Assembly: GCF_023375815.1 (NCBI RefSeq)
Contig: NZ_CP067412.1
Coordinates: forward strand, 1,178,001 to 1,242,000
Direction of reading: 5' to 3'
Length of the DNA stretch: 64,000 nucleotides
From: Pseudomonas sp. HS6
GTDB lineage: Bacteria > Pseudomonadota > Gammaproteobacteria > Pseudomonadales > Pseudomonadaceae
The number at the start of each line of letters is the position of its first letter. Position 1 is the first letter of the stretch. Both the position numbers and the translations under genes were made by a program. Below the pieces are notes generated by a model, which searched no databases, was not told where the DNA came from, and saw only the letters and a list, made by a program, of their open reading frames with translations. Shown here piece by piece: positions 34,159 through 43,259 of this stretch.

Positions 34159-34674
34159 ATGAATCCACGCCCGATTACTGCATCGAACCTGATTACAACA
34201 CTAGACCTTGAACCTCACGTCGAAGGCGGATTCTTTCGCCGAACCTACCAGGCCGACCACCGGGGCATGCTCGAAACCACCGGCGGGCCGCGTTATCTGA
34301 TGACATCGATTTACTACCTGCTGATCGAGGAATCGCCAGTGGGTCAGTTCCATTTCAATCAGTCGGACATCCTGCATTATTTCCATCTGGGCGACGCCAT
34401 TGAGTACAGCCTGATTCATTCGGACGGCTCGCTGCAGACGTTGGTGATGGGCAGCGACGTTCTGGCAGGACAACATTTGCAATTGCACGTACCGGGCGGA
34501 ATCTGGAAAGCCTCCAGACTGTTGAATGGCGAGAATGGATTTGGCTTGATCAGCGAAGCGGTTTCACCAGGGTTTGATTTCGTAGATATGGAAATGGGGA
34601 ATCGGCGGAAACTCACAGCGCAGTATCCGCAGCATCGAGCGCTGATTGAAAAGCTGACGCGTGACGAGGATTGA
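34159..34674 (+). CDS. DUF985 family cupin protein
   Basis: A 171-residue RmlC-like cupin of the DUF985 group. It starts with L-E-P-H-V-E-G-G-F-F-R-R-T-Y, then S-I-Y-Y-L-L and F-H-F-N-Q-S-D-I-L-H-Y-F-H-L-G-D, the two strands with the potential metal-binding His. The biochemical role of the family is unknown, though sugar-epimerase-like or metal-binding roles have been proposed. The ATG at 34159 was chosen because GGAG lies 8 nt upstream; another ATG at 34147 is in frame. It is the last recognisable core gene before the island. Confidence 0.8.
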   Translation: MNPRPITASNLITTLDLEPHVEGGFFRRTYQADHRGMLETTGGPRYLMTSIYYLLIEESPVGQFHFNQSDILHYFHLGDAIEYSLIHSDGSLQTLVMGSDVLAGQHLQLHVPGGIWKASRLLNGENGFGLISEAVSPGFDFVDMEMGNRRKLTAQYPQHRALIEKLTRDED

Positions 34675-34898
34675 TAGCGGTGCATTCAAATAGAGCGATC
34701 ACCGGGCATCAAAGACAAGGCGCTTTGGGGGGCCATGGTGGAGATTGAAATCGAGTGTGCAACCGGGCTAATCCAGTAACATCTTGTTACGTGTAATGTA
34801 TATTATGTTAAACGACAGGTCATGTCATAGATGTTCATGAGCTGTCTAAGCCACTGATTCGACAAATCCGTTTCTGACGTCCACTCTTTCAACGGGCC

Positions 34899-36141
34899 AT
34901 GTCCTTCGTGTTCATGGCGAGTCATTCAATGTGGTGGCTGCTGATGAAGCTGATTCAGTGCCGTTTCTCTTCAGGTCAGCGTGTTCCGCTGCTCGTGCAC
35001 GCTGGTAACGCGGAGCCGTTGCCCATACTCGTTCCGTTCATCTACGTCCAACTCAGACTCAGGCACCGGGCTTACAATACGGCGGCGGCACATCTGCGCG
35101 CGATCCAGGCTTTCTATATCTATGCTAAAAGCCGTGACCTCAATATTGATGACGCCATCTTGGCCTGCCAATTCGAGTCGATTCTGGCGTTACTGGACGG
35201 CTACGCCATCTGGCTCCAAAGCGGCCGTCAAGCCGACAACCTGGTCGCCCGAATCGGCAAAGCTGAAACGGCACCTTTTCCGTATATCGATCCGCGTACT
35301 CGTGACCAGTACCTGCGTTTGCTGAAGCTATACCTGTCCTGGTGTGTCACCCGATACATCCCGCGCGCTCGTCAAAATTCAACCACCCTGGCTAACATCG
35401 AGGTTGTATTTGCAGATGTCGCCGACGTCATTGAGCGGCGCTTTGAGAGCCATATCATCAACGTTCGGCAGGACCGCGCTCGTTACCGCAGCCTGACGGA
35501 TACGCAACTCCAGATCATTCGCACATTGATTCGCCCCGGCGCTACGGAGAATCCGTTCCCGGAAAGGCTGCAGCTGCGCAATTGGCTAATGATTGAATTA
35601 CTACTGGAGACCGGTATGCGCCGAGGGGAGCTTCTCAAGCTCTACACCACCGATGTCAATGAGGGTTCTCAGCATGCCTATGTCAGCATCAATGACCGCG
35701 AGCATGATCCCGGCGACCCGCGCGCTGAAGAGCCTGCGCTGAAAACACACGGACGGACAGTAGGTATCTCCGCGCAGTTGTATAATGAAATTGCTGTACC
35801 GCTATTTGTTCATCTCTGACCGAGGTCGCCCGCTGTCGATCCGCGCGTTGTCTAACGTCCTTGATCGGCTGTTTCTGACCATTGAACTGGCTCATCCGGG
35901 GTTGTTGCCTACACTTTCCGCGCATGACTTTCGCCACACCTTTGCCGATCGGTTTTTGGCTTACCTTGTCGAGAAGCGTGGGTATGACCTCGAGCGGGCC
36001 ACGGACGAACTCCGGCGAGTCTGCGGTTGGTCCGACACTTCGACGATGCCACGCCGTTATGCAAGTCGTTATCTAGCCGAGTCGGCTAACCTCCACAACG
36101 CCCAGCGTGCTTCGGCAGCCTGGAGCCGACTTGACAGTTAA
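34899..36141 (+). pseudogene. TnpA-like tyrosine recombinase, frameshifted
   Basis: Two overlapping frames together read one tyrosine recombinase. The first (34899-35819) carries the N-terminal SAM-like domain and the first catalytic Arg in E-T-G-M-R-R-G-E-L. The second (35785-36141) carries H-D-F-R-H-T-F (H-x-x-R) and R-R-Y-A-S-R-Y with the nucleophile Tyr. The shift lies within 35785-35819, where reading must skip one base forward. Several in-frame ATGs (34899, 34914, 34929, 34944) make the start uncertain. A broken gene is the simplest reading; programmed +1 shifting or a sequencing error are alternatives. It is followed 11 nt later by the TnpB-like gene. Confidence 0.65.
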
Positions 36142-36152
36142 GGAGGTTCGCC

Positions 36153-37445
36153 GTGACCAAATCAGCCGATCAAGAACACGCTTCACCCTCCTCCTCTTTT
36201 CCGACCTACGCGTTCGAGGGCCCGGCTCAGGTTGCGATTCGAACTCGCACCACTGACCAGCCACGATACGTCGATACCCGGCTGCCGGTGTGGACGTGGT
36301 ACGACGGTGGACTCGCGATGAAAATCGATTGGGCTGCACTCCAATTGAATTCGGAGCTAATAGAAATAGGCAAAGGTTTTATGGCCTATGCACTTGAGAA
36401 ATATGCTCCTCGAACCGCGGCAATGTTCGCAGATACCCTACGCTTTTTATCTAGTACAAATCTCGCGACCGGACTTCCTTGCTACGTCGCGGGGGAGATT
36501 GAAAGACTGATCGTCCCGAAGCTCCGTGGGCACGCGGTACTAACAGAAAATGTCGGGGGAGAGGCTCGTATCGTACTTAGAACCAGCGAAACGCTTGCCA
36601 TCGCTTTCGACGGGCAATTTCGTTTCGGTGGACGTGAGGCAAATGTGTTTCGTGCGGTCCCGCGTCGGGTCAGCATCGTGGATATCAATCACGCGTTAGG
36701 TGATGATGAAAAATATGCGTCCATTTTTTCGCGTCGTTTACTAACCGAATCCGATGGCACTCCGATTAGGCTAACAAGCCACCAACCCCGACACTGGCGA
36801 AACACTATTTATCATCTGACCGGCATGAGTGATGTTCAGCAAGCATTGGCCTTAGGGCGAAAACGCCTCGACCAGAATGTCTACTACCAACACACAAGCA
36901 TTGAGGAAAACACTGCTGCGCATCACGAGTTCTTGGCGTTCAATAGCCATCACGAGCGCATCGATTTTCTGCATACAGGCATAAGAGATAAACGCATTCA
37001 GGGCGCGTTAACCGACAGTTACCATGCGTTGCTGTCAGATAAAGGCACGACAACTGCGGAAGCATTCCTCACCGTACACGCCACGGCGCTACACGTAACA
37101 CCCTTCGGAGGTTGCATTCACGATTTCTCCCAAGCGCCCTGCCCTAAGCATCTTCAGTGCTGGAATGGCTGCTCGCATCTCCATCTGATGGGCACTCCGT
37201 CGGAGCGGGCCAACCTTGAGAAACAAGCCGAGAATTTGACGACGGCAATCACCATCATGCGCGATGCCGGCGCCGGAGAGGCAGGCAGCGACGTATGGCT
37301 GGCGGACCAGGCAGACAAGCTCAACAATTTAAATTCCGTCCTCGCACGCGATACCAGTGTAGGTGTGCAACGCGTGTTTCCCAACGGGCATCCAATGACG
37401 GTTGCGGACTCGGACAAACGGCACAGTTCAGTTTCGGATGATTAG
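36153..37445 (+). CDS. TnpB-like tyrosine recombinase, probably internally shortened
   Basis: A 430-residue recombinase-like protein. H210-Q-P-R213-H and Y244/Y245 (Q-N-V-Y-Y-Q-H) supply the H-x-x-R box and the nucleophile region. A Cys-rich C-terminal segment (G-G-C-I-H-D, then C-P-K-H-L-Q-C-W-N-G-C) is typical of the large recombinase of Tn554-like trios. TnpB of Tn554 is about 630 residues, and the segment expected to hold the first catalytic Arg is not recognisable here, so an in-frame internal deletion is likely. AAGGAGG lies just upstream. It is followed 8 nt later by the TnpC-like gene. Together with the broken TnpA this suggests an immobile element. Confidence 0.65.
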   Translation: MTKSADQEHASPSSSFPTYAFEGPAQVAIRTRTTDQPRYVDTRLPVWTWYDGGLAMKIDWAALQLNSELIEIGKGFMAYALEKYAPRTAAMFADTLRFLSSTNLATGLPCYVAGEIERLIVPKLRGHAVLTENVGGEARIVLRTSETLAIAFDGQFRFGGREANVFRAVPRRVSIVDINHALGDDEKYASIFSRRLLTESDGTPIRLTSHQPRHWRNTIYHLTGMSDVQQALALGRKRLDQNVYYQHTSIEENTAAHHEFLAFNSHHERIDFLHTGIRDKRIQGALTDSYHALLSDKGTTTAEAFLTVHATALHVTPFGGCIHDFSQAPCPKHLQCWNGCSHLHLMGTPSERANLEKQAENLTTAITIMRDAGAGEAGSDVWLADQADKLNNLNSVLARDTSVGVQRVFPNGHPMTVADSDKRHSSVSDD

Positions 37446-37453
37446 AGGCAACC

Positions 37454-37849
37454 ATGGCGCAACGACAAATCTTGAGGGGCGGCACCTTGGACGAGGCTAT
37501 CGACGCCCTCCTCGCTCAAATGATTAGCTTAGGACTGGAGCTCGCGCCTATTTCACGCCCCGAAGTGCAGCGTCGATTGGGCCTGACGAGCCGCGCTACC
37601 CTAGTAGGTGATCGTGGGAGGCGAATTGAGTCCGCCCGTATTGCACAACTCAAAGAGAGTGGGAGAGATCCAGACGGTGCCCGCCGCCGAAGAAGCCTCG
37701 AAGAACGAATTGCTCATCTGCAGGCAGAGAATGCTGACTTGATAAAGCAGCGAGACCAGCTCTATGAAGCACTGTCGGCAATTGCGCAAAACTGTCTGCT
37801 GAAAGGATTGGATGTCGAAAACATACTGACTCCATTGCGAGGGCGGTAA
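37454..37849 (+). CDS. TnpC-like accessory protein (DUF6262 type)
   Basis: A 131-residue basic protein. The N-terminal half resembles a DNA-binding helix-turn-helix (R-P-E-V-Q-R-R-L-G-L). The C-terminal half is a short coiled coil (L-E-E-R-I-A-H-L-Q-A-E-N). This size and layout match the third member of Tn554-like trios, which influences orientation and efficiency of insertion. Its position, 8 nt after the TnpB-like gene, supports the call. A 63-codon frame starting at 37850 continues but overlaps the next gene and was not called. Confidence 0.65.
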   Translation: MAQRQILRGGTLDEAIDALLAQMISLGLELAPISRPEVQRRLGLTSRATLVGDRGRRIESARIAQLKESGRDPDGARRRRSLEERIAHLQAENADLIKQRDQLYEALSAIAQNCLLKGLDVENILTPLRGR

Positions 37850-37959
37850 GTGGCAGAAAGGCTGCCAACGCCGCTGACTGAAGCCGCGGACAGGCAAGAT
37901 TTCCTAACCGCTAGCGCATCAAAGATGCCGTTAATCGTTCAAGCATGTTGGGCTCACGC

Positions 37960-38403
37960 TCACCGAGTTGCCTGTGTGGCCGAAAAAATGATGCGAGGAC
38001 TTTGCAAATCGGATCTGCAGGACCCCAAGGCTTCAGTGTAGATATGCCCTCCCTCCAAGCTATACACATAGGCCGCCTCCTCACTGATGTCATCCACCGT
38101 CTCGCGCACCTCTAACACCCTCTCCATCTTCCACCCATCACTTCGGTTCAGATAAGCCGGTGAAACCAACTGGACATCGAGCAGCCAGATGTCTGCTCCT
38201 TGTTCATTAAGTAACTGCTCAAGCGCTGAAATGCTGGGAAGCATAACCATGCTAGTCAACACTTCACTGCCGTGTTGACGACCTACTCTGAGGTAAAACC
38301 AGGGACAATGGGTGGTCTGCTCAACGTACTGCCAGTACTGGGTAGAGTCATCACCCAGGTATGCGCCGAGGAAAATCTCTGCTGGTTTGTGAGTGATGAA
38401 CAT
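37960..38403 (-). CDS. hypothetical protein, divergent from XRE regulator
   Basis: A 147-residue acidic protein that I do not recognise. It has a protein-like composition with no signal peptide or membrane segment. It carries a Y-L-R-V-G-R-Q-H-G-S-E segment and a predicted strand/helix mix. It is transcribed away from the XRE regulator at 38489, with 85 nt between the start codons. Such divergent pairs are often a regulator and its target. It follows the recombinase trio and may be the first cargo gene. Confidence 0.5.
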   Translation of the reverse strand: MFITHKPAEIFLGAYLGDDSTQYWQYVEQTTHCPWFYLRVGRQHGSEVLTSMVMLPSISALEQLLNEQGADIWLLDVQLVSPAYLNRSDGWKMERVLEVRETVDDISEEAAYVYSLEGGHIYTEALGSCRSDLQSPRIIFSATQATR

Positions 38404-38488
38404 AGCGCCATCCCAAAAGTGAACACTATAGATTGTAGCCCTATAGAGCTCGCGAAGGCTTCATCGTTCCTTTTGCGAGGTCGGCAAT

Positions 38489-38770
38489 ATGGAACTGAAA
38501 CAGGCTTTTGGCACGGCCCTGAAAAAGCTGAGATCGGAGAGGAAGCTTTCCCAGGAAGATTTCTCCAACGTCAGTAGTCGTACCTATCTCAGCACCCTAG
38601 AGCGCGGTCTGAAGAGCCCTACGATCGAGAAGGTAGACGAGCTAGCATCTGTAATGGACGTTCATCCGCTGACCATCCTCGTAGGCTGTTATCTGCTTCA
38701 GGACAATCCGATCACCCTCGACGAACTGTTTTCCCGAATTCGAACGGAACTGCCAAGCGAGATGCAATGA
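38489..38770 (+). CDS. XRE-family helix-turn-helix regulator
   Basis: A 93-residue protein. The HTH_XRE domain covers residues 5-60: F-G-T-A-L-K-K-L-R, then L-S-Q-E-D-F-S, the recognition helix S-R-T-Y-L-S-T-L-E-R-G, and S-P-T-I-E-K-V. The C-terminal tail is short, so it acts as a DNA-binding protein alone. It lies between the recombinases and the large defence genes and may control the hypothetical gene at 37960 or the island itself. Such short XRE proteins are common in mobile islands. Confidence 0.8.
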   Translation: MELKQAFGTALKKLRSERKLSQEDFSNVSSRTYLSTLERGLKSPTIEKVDELASVMDVHPLTILVGCYLLQDNPITLDELFSRIRTELPSEMQ

Positions 38771-38876
38771 ACATCTTATGGATCACGTTTCATAAGCAAA
38801 GGGGATCAACGGAAGGCTGTGGGTTGTAAGGCTTGTGCTAGTATCCAATTTGATCCGAACATCGAGATCAGCAGCG

Positions 38877-39077
38877 ATGAAACACCCAGTTCAGCCGGAA
38901 AGTAGCCTCTCTGAAATTTTGGAAGGTAAACAGAAACGTCGTGATGCGTTAATGCTTGCTATTAGCCTTGCGTCGCCGTCTGAGTTAGAAGCACCTGCTC
39001 AGCGTTTGAAAGAGGTGATGAAAAAACCTGCTGGATCGCGCCGTCAACGCATTCCCCCACCAGAGTTCGCGCGATAG
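38877..39077 (+). CDS. small hypothetical protein
   Basis: A 66-residue protein, basic at its C-terminus, with a predicted helix in L-M-L-A-I-S-L-A-S-P-S-E-L-E-A. I do not recognise it. The ATG at 38877 starts after a purine-rich stretch; an ATG-like start at 38835 in the same frame would add 14 residues. It follows the XRE gene by 106 nt on the same strand. The 168 nt up to 39245 hold nothing I can identify. Confidence 0.4.
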   Translation: MKHPVQPESSLSEILEGKQKRRDALMLAISLASPSELEAPAQRLKEVMKKPAGSRRQRIPPPEFAR

Positions 39078-39245
39078 GCGAAAGTGCGATTTCTGCCCTC
39101 TTTGAACAACAGCGCTACCGTATCGATCGTCGGTGTCCGTCCCGTAGAGTGGATTGCCAACGTTGATGACCATATCTACCGCAGTTGGTGCCAATAGCCC
39201 GCGTGCCAACTGACGGGCTCACGCTCCCTCTTGGTCGGCGCGGGT

Positions 39246-41411
39246 TCATGTCCGTTTAGTGTGACGGCTGACCAGTAGGCCATCGTCCCGCAAGCGTGCG
39301 AACGGGAGCAGCCAGTTCATGATTGTTTCTTGATCATAAGTACTACCACAGGAGTCGGATTCATCGAGCAATTCGAGCATCGCGCGAAATGCATAATCGA
39401 CGACATGGCAGTTAGAAACAACACGCCCAGAATCGATATGATGATGAATCATTCCAATGAGCTGAGCATGATCGTCCGGTCGACCGTCTAAGCTTAAGGA
39501 CGAAGCCACATATCCTGGAAAGCCACGCTTTCGAACCGCGACGATGGCGATGGCCCTGTATAGGTTTTCCACATCTTGCTGGCAAATCTCGAGCCCTGCA
39601 GCCCCGATCGAAGCAGATGTAAAGAAATACTGTAAGGCTTCTACCCCACGCAGAATATCAGTGTTCCAACGACCATGATCTAGAAGTGATGGCTCCCGAG
39701 CATCCCGTGCGACGAAGATATTATCTAGGTGCCTCGAGAACTCCTCTGCTTGTTTGGAATGCAGAAATCGCTTCCACCACGAGCCAAATTCACGCCTAAA
39801 TACCCGCCGCTTTATCTCGGGAAGCAATGTTTCATTCAACCAGCGCAAAGCGAATTCACAAGGCCACCATCCTTTCGACGAAGGGGATCTGTACGTGAGA
39901 TCATCTGGCGCCCATAGCAGCTTAACCCTGTTACCGGACGTTGCCCCCTCCTCTTTTAAAGCGCTAATTAAACAGTGATAGCCTGCGTCGAATTCTGCGG
40001 TAGCAGCCTGATGGCACGGCTTAAGAAACTCCGCATGGCCGTCGAATATGTGCCAAGGTGTAGAGCCATTCGTATAATCGTGCTCCTCGGTGAACCGTCC
40101 GATCTCTCTCCAAACATCTTCACGTATGGAAGCAATGACAACTCTATGCGACCCACCCCAGTCAAAAAATGGAAAATCTACAGCTGACCAATTACTTTCG
40201 ATGGCCTTTAGCGCATCGCGCATAACCATGGTTAACAGATCAGATACATCGGCTAATTCTTGGACGATCTCTTCTTGGAGAGTCAGCCGGCAATTAGGTA
40301 GGTCAATCAGGTACTGGTTGGGCTCGCCTGGCATCTTTCCAACGATGAATGTGCGAGCTTTGCTCGACAGGAGCGCCCCTGCTGCAAAGAGAAAGCACTT
40401 CAGGAGCCAATCGTGGCTCACCGTAATCGTAACTCCCTTTAAATCTTCCTGGTGGAAGTCAAAAGCGGCGGATGCTTTTGAAGATATTTGGTCGGGCAGG
40501 AACACACTAACTGAGAACCATGGCCCACTATAAAACCAATGCCGGCCGCTATGACTGACTTTCCGGAACGCGTCTATGGAAAAAGACAGCGCCTCTGTCA
40601 TTTGATGGCCTGAGGCTAATGTCGATCCAGCCGGTAAGTTACTGCCACCCGAAATGCTGTCGAGTAGCCTGCCCGATTTTTCAATGAACTCTCTGGCCTT
40701 CTGTGCGACTCGCTCCCTGGGATCGAAGACTGCTTTTGAGACTGCATCGAGAAACCCGCTACGCTCCATCCACAAATTGCCAAATGTCTCGACGTGCGCC
40801 CCTGGAAAAAACTTTGATAGCAGATCCGGATAAGACTGGGTTTTCTGTGTCAGATGGTGAGCCGTCCAAAGTTCACCTTCAATTCCAGACCGCTTTAAGC
40901 GTTTTTTTTCGATGTCCCAACGTCTTGCCAGAGGCTCGCCCAGGTCCTCTTGTGCCAAAATAAGCGTAAATGAGCGAGCATCTTTCTTCCACCGACCTTG
41001 AAGAAATCGCTCAATTGCCTCGGTTAGTCGTGTGGAATCGAATTTCTTCCAAGCCTTGCACTCGTAGACATTAAGCTTGTCGGTAAAGCGTTCATCATAA
41101 GCAAAAAGATCAATACCGCCCTGCTCGGCTCCATTTTTACCGAGCCTTTGACAGCCATGCAGCGATTGCTCCTTGGTCAGCAGCGACCAACAGAACTGTT
41201 CGAAAGAAGCCGCTGGCATCCTGGCGAAGTCGAGCAGAAACTCGCCTCGATGAAACACACGTTCGACTGGTTTGACCTTTGCCTCGGGGTGAAGGTGATC
41301 TGGCCACTCTTGCGGCAGTTCCTCATGGTCTTGAGAACTACCCGGCAATTTGTACGAGTGACCCTGACTTAAAAAATCCAAAATACTTTCCCGAATGCCT
41401 TTGTCCGCCAA
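39246..41411 (-). CDS. large protein with N-terminal Mrr-like restriction-endonuclease domain
   Basis: A 721-residue protein. Residues 68-120 carry an Mrr-like PD-(D/E)xK nuclease core: F-E at 70-71, a glycine-rich G-A-E-Q-G-G-I-D101-L, then the E117-C-K119 catalytic pair (V-Y-E-C-K-A-W). The remaining 550 residues have no motif I know and no Walker A, so any sensing must be of another kind. The start is a TTG at 41411, the first possible start after an in-frame stop; a later start would cut into the nuclease domain. It is on the same strand as the coupled pair upstream but 400 nt away. It is probably a stand-alone restriction or abortive-infection effector. Confidence 0.6.
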   Translation of the reverse strand: MADKGIRESILDFLSQGHSYKLPGSSQDHEELPQEWPDHLHPEAKVKPVERVFHRGEFLLDFARMPAASFEQFCWSLLTKEQSLHGCQRLGKNGAEQGGIDLFAYDERFTDKLNVYECKAWKKFDSTRLTEAIERFLQGRWKKDARSFTLILAQEDLGEPLARRWDIEKKRLKRSGIEGELWTAHHLTQKTQSYPDLLSKFFPGAHVETFGNLWMERSGFLDAVSKAVFDPRERVAQKAREFIEKSGRLLDSISGGSNLPAGSTLASGHQMTEALSFSIDAFRKVSHSGRHWFYSGPWFSVSVFLPDQISSKASAAFDFHQEDLKGVTITVSHDWLLKCFLFAAGALLSSKARTFIVGKMPGEPNQYLIDLPNCRLTLQEEIVQELADVSDLLTMVMRDALKAIESNWSAVDFPFFDWGGSHRVVIASIREDVWREIGRFTEEHDYTNGSTPWHIFDGHAEFLKPCHQAATAEFDAGYHCLISALKEEGATSGNRVKLLWAPDDLTYRSPSSKGWWPCEFALRWLNETLLPEIKRRVFRREFGSWWKRFLHSKQAEEFSRHLDNIFVARDAREPSLLDHGRWNTDILRGVEALQYFFTSASIGAAGLEICQQDVENLYRAIAIVAVRKRGFPGYVASSLSLDGRPDDHAQLIGMIHHHIDSGRVVSNCHVVDYAFRAMLELLDESDSCGSTYDQETIMNWLLPFARLRDDGLLVSRHTKRT

Positions 41412-41810
41412 ACTCTTGGCTAGTATCTAAATATGATGGAACAAAACGCTTCCATTGATCAACGGGCGTACGTTAGATCATCACAAAACTAATAATCGAC
41501 ATGTAGCCGACGCGAATTCAAGTGAAAGCACTATAACTACTGTCACTTGACTTAGGGTGATCTAGTGGTTGAGTACGATGGAGTGAAAGCGCATTCGGCC
41601 GTCGTACTGATCCACGCCGGTCACCTGCAGCGAGACTTCCATCGGTGGCTATCAAAACGGATGTCATAAACAAAAATCGATGAACACTCGCGGGCTGTCT
41701 CATTTTGAGGCGTCTCGTTCAGCGACAGTCCACCCGCGATGCTGGGAAACGCTATGTTCAGGCCTTCGTTGCATTCAAGCAGTGTTGCTTCGCCAGGCTG
41801 GAAAAATCGC
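41412..41810. other. 399-nt gap, no gene called
   Basis: Nothing firm is seen. A 26-codon minus-strand frame (41562-41642) looks protein-like but has no homologue that I recognise and may be a fragment. No terminator or repeat was found. It separates the Mrr-like gene from the STAND pair. Confidence 0.3.
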
Positions 41811-43259
41811 TCAACGCTGAGTCGTATCCAGGTGACATGGGATTGTCCCCACCTGTACAGATTCCTCCCATTCCTCGTAATCCGATGTCCGCCCCCATGT
41901 GGTTAGTTTCCATGCGTAATGAGGTTGACCAGCATAGTCTGAGTCGAGGCGTTCAGCGGCTTCCCGGGTGAGGTAGGTACAACAGCCGGTGGGGCTGGGC
42001 CAATTTCTTTTGTGGGACGCCTGCCAATGCCAATACCAAAAGGCAAATTTGCCCACCACATCGCCTCGTGACCTCAATTGCGCCCCACCCTCCCCTGGCG
42101 CTAGTTCAATCTGGGGTAGTGATTCGGACGAGAACGGAACATAGGGGATACGGCCGACAAAGTCCGTCTGCAAGTACCCAACCAATGGACCAATCAGCGG
42201 TAGTAACGCCGGAACGAAGCCTAGATTCTTTGCTGCCCCCGCCGATAGCTCCGGGGAAACGAACGCCCGGAGCCCATCACGGGCCAGCGTGATGTCACCG
42301 AGCATCCCTGTATAAACCCGAAGCACACGCTGTGCTCTGACAGGCTCCGTCCCAAACACGGCAAAGGCTTCTAGCTCTACATGACGCAGGGCCGTATCGA
42401 TGACAGTCATTGATAAATGCATCACGCGGCTGTCGGTGGATTTTTCTACCCGCTCCACGCACTCGCGAACTAACGACTCGGGCAGTTCAGCGGCGGAATA
42501 GATAGTACGGTGCACTCTACTCACCCATGGTGGGGCCTTTCCAGGTAGCAGTTTCAGAAACAGGGGCTCAGCGGGGAATGCTACCTGCGCATAATCTGCA
42601 GCAAGCTCGGGGGGCATAGACCAGTGCTCCACAGCGAACGCGAGAACTCGTAGATAAGCAGACCTGGCCAAATGTCCCTGCCGAGCAACAAATTGCCCGA
42701 CGTTGTCGCGCTCACCTCCGACGAAGTAGCTGAAATGCCCATCGTTGTTGCTGCTAACACGATCGCCGAGGGAGCTGAACTCAAATGCCCATTGCTTGAG
42801 GAAAGGATGTCCAGATGATGCTTGAAGCTCCTCCAACTGGTGGACAAAGAAAGGCGGTATGAAAGTACCGCTAGCCAGTGCTTCTTCAGCCTTGGTTAAA
42901 TTGCAACGTACAGGCATCGCCCCTGAATGACATTCTGCCCAAGACCGGGGGGCGGTTGGGTTGCCTGTTGCTATCGATATCAGCGCATCCGACGCTATGG
43001 ACGGTTTCAAGATTGCGTGTTGAATTTGGACCATGAATTCAGGTTGCGGCGGAGCGAGTACAAATATGGCGAGTGCCTCTAAACATTCCGACTCCAGTTC
43101 ACAGGATGCCAACCACCTCACTATAGCGTCTCCGAACACTGCTTGAGTTTGCGGATTCAGCAGCGCTTGCGCGAGGGAATGAATGATGACCAGTTTACCC
43201 GTTGGAACGGGAAGTCCTAGGCGCGCAACCGCGATGTCGGCAATCTGTTTAGCATTCAT
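41811..43259 (-). CDS. 482-residue partner protein of the STAND nuclease-NTPase
   Basis: A 482-residue soluble protein with no family I recognise. It is rich in helices and Leu/Ala/Pro, with no P-loop, nuclease motif or membrane segment; the C-terminal third has many Trp and Tyr (W-Y-W-H-W-Q). The ATG at 43257-43259 overlaps the stop of the 1464-residue gene as ATGA, so translation is coupled and the two products are likely made in equal amounts and bind each other. It could be a sensor, an inhibitor or a second effector of that system. A longer frame from 43280 exists, but the coupled ATG is more plausible. Confidence 0.65.
   Translation of the reverse strand: MNAKQIADIAVARLGLPVPTGKLVIIHSLAQALLNPQTQAVFGDAIVRWLASCELESECLEALAIFVLAPPQPEFMVQIQHAILKPSIASDALISIATGNPTAPRSWAECHSGAMPVRCNLTKAEEALASGTFIPPFFVHQLEELQASSGHPFLKQWAFEFSSLGDRVSSNNDGHFSYFVGGERDNVGQFVARQGHLARSAYLRVLAFAVEHWSMPPELAADYAQVAFPAEPLFLKLLPGKAPPWVSRVHRTIYSAAELPESLVRECVERVEKSTDSRVMHLSMTVIDTALRHVELEAFAVFGTEPVRAQRVLRVYTGMLGDITLARDGLRAFVSPELSAGAAKNLGFVPALLPLIGPLVGYLQTDFVGRIPYVPFSSESLPQIELAPGEGGAQLRSRGDVVGKFAFWYWHWQASHKRNWPSPTGCCTYLTREAAERLDSDYAGQPHYAWKLTTWGRTSDYEEWEESVQVGTIPCHLDTTQR

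Noticed and set aside
34675..34898. Possible tRNA gene as integration site at the left island edge
   Set aside because: No cloverleaf, T-loop GTTCRA-type box or CCA end was found in this stretch.
35785..35819. Programmed frameshift in the TnpA-like recombinase
   Set aside because: The overlap has no slippery heptamer or following stem that I can see. A simple frameshift or sequencing error is more likely, so it is recorded as a pseudogene.
37850..38041. 63-codon plus-strand frame after the TnpC-like gene
   Set aside because: It starts with GTG right at the upstream stop and overlaps the end of a better minus-strand gene; no recognisable domain.
41562..41642. 26-codon minus-strand frame that looks protein-like
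   Set aside because: Too short, no ribosome site, bounded by stops; at most a gene fragment.
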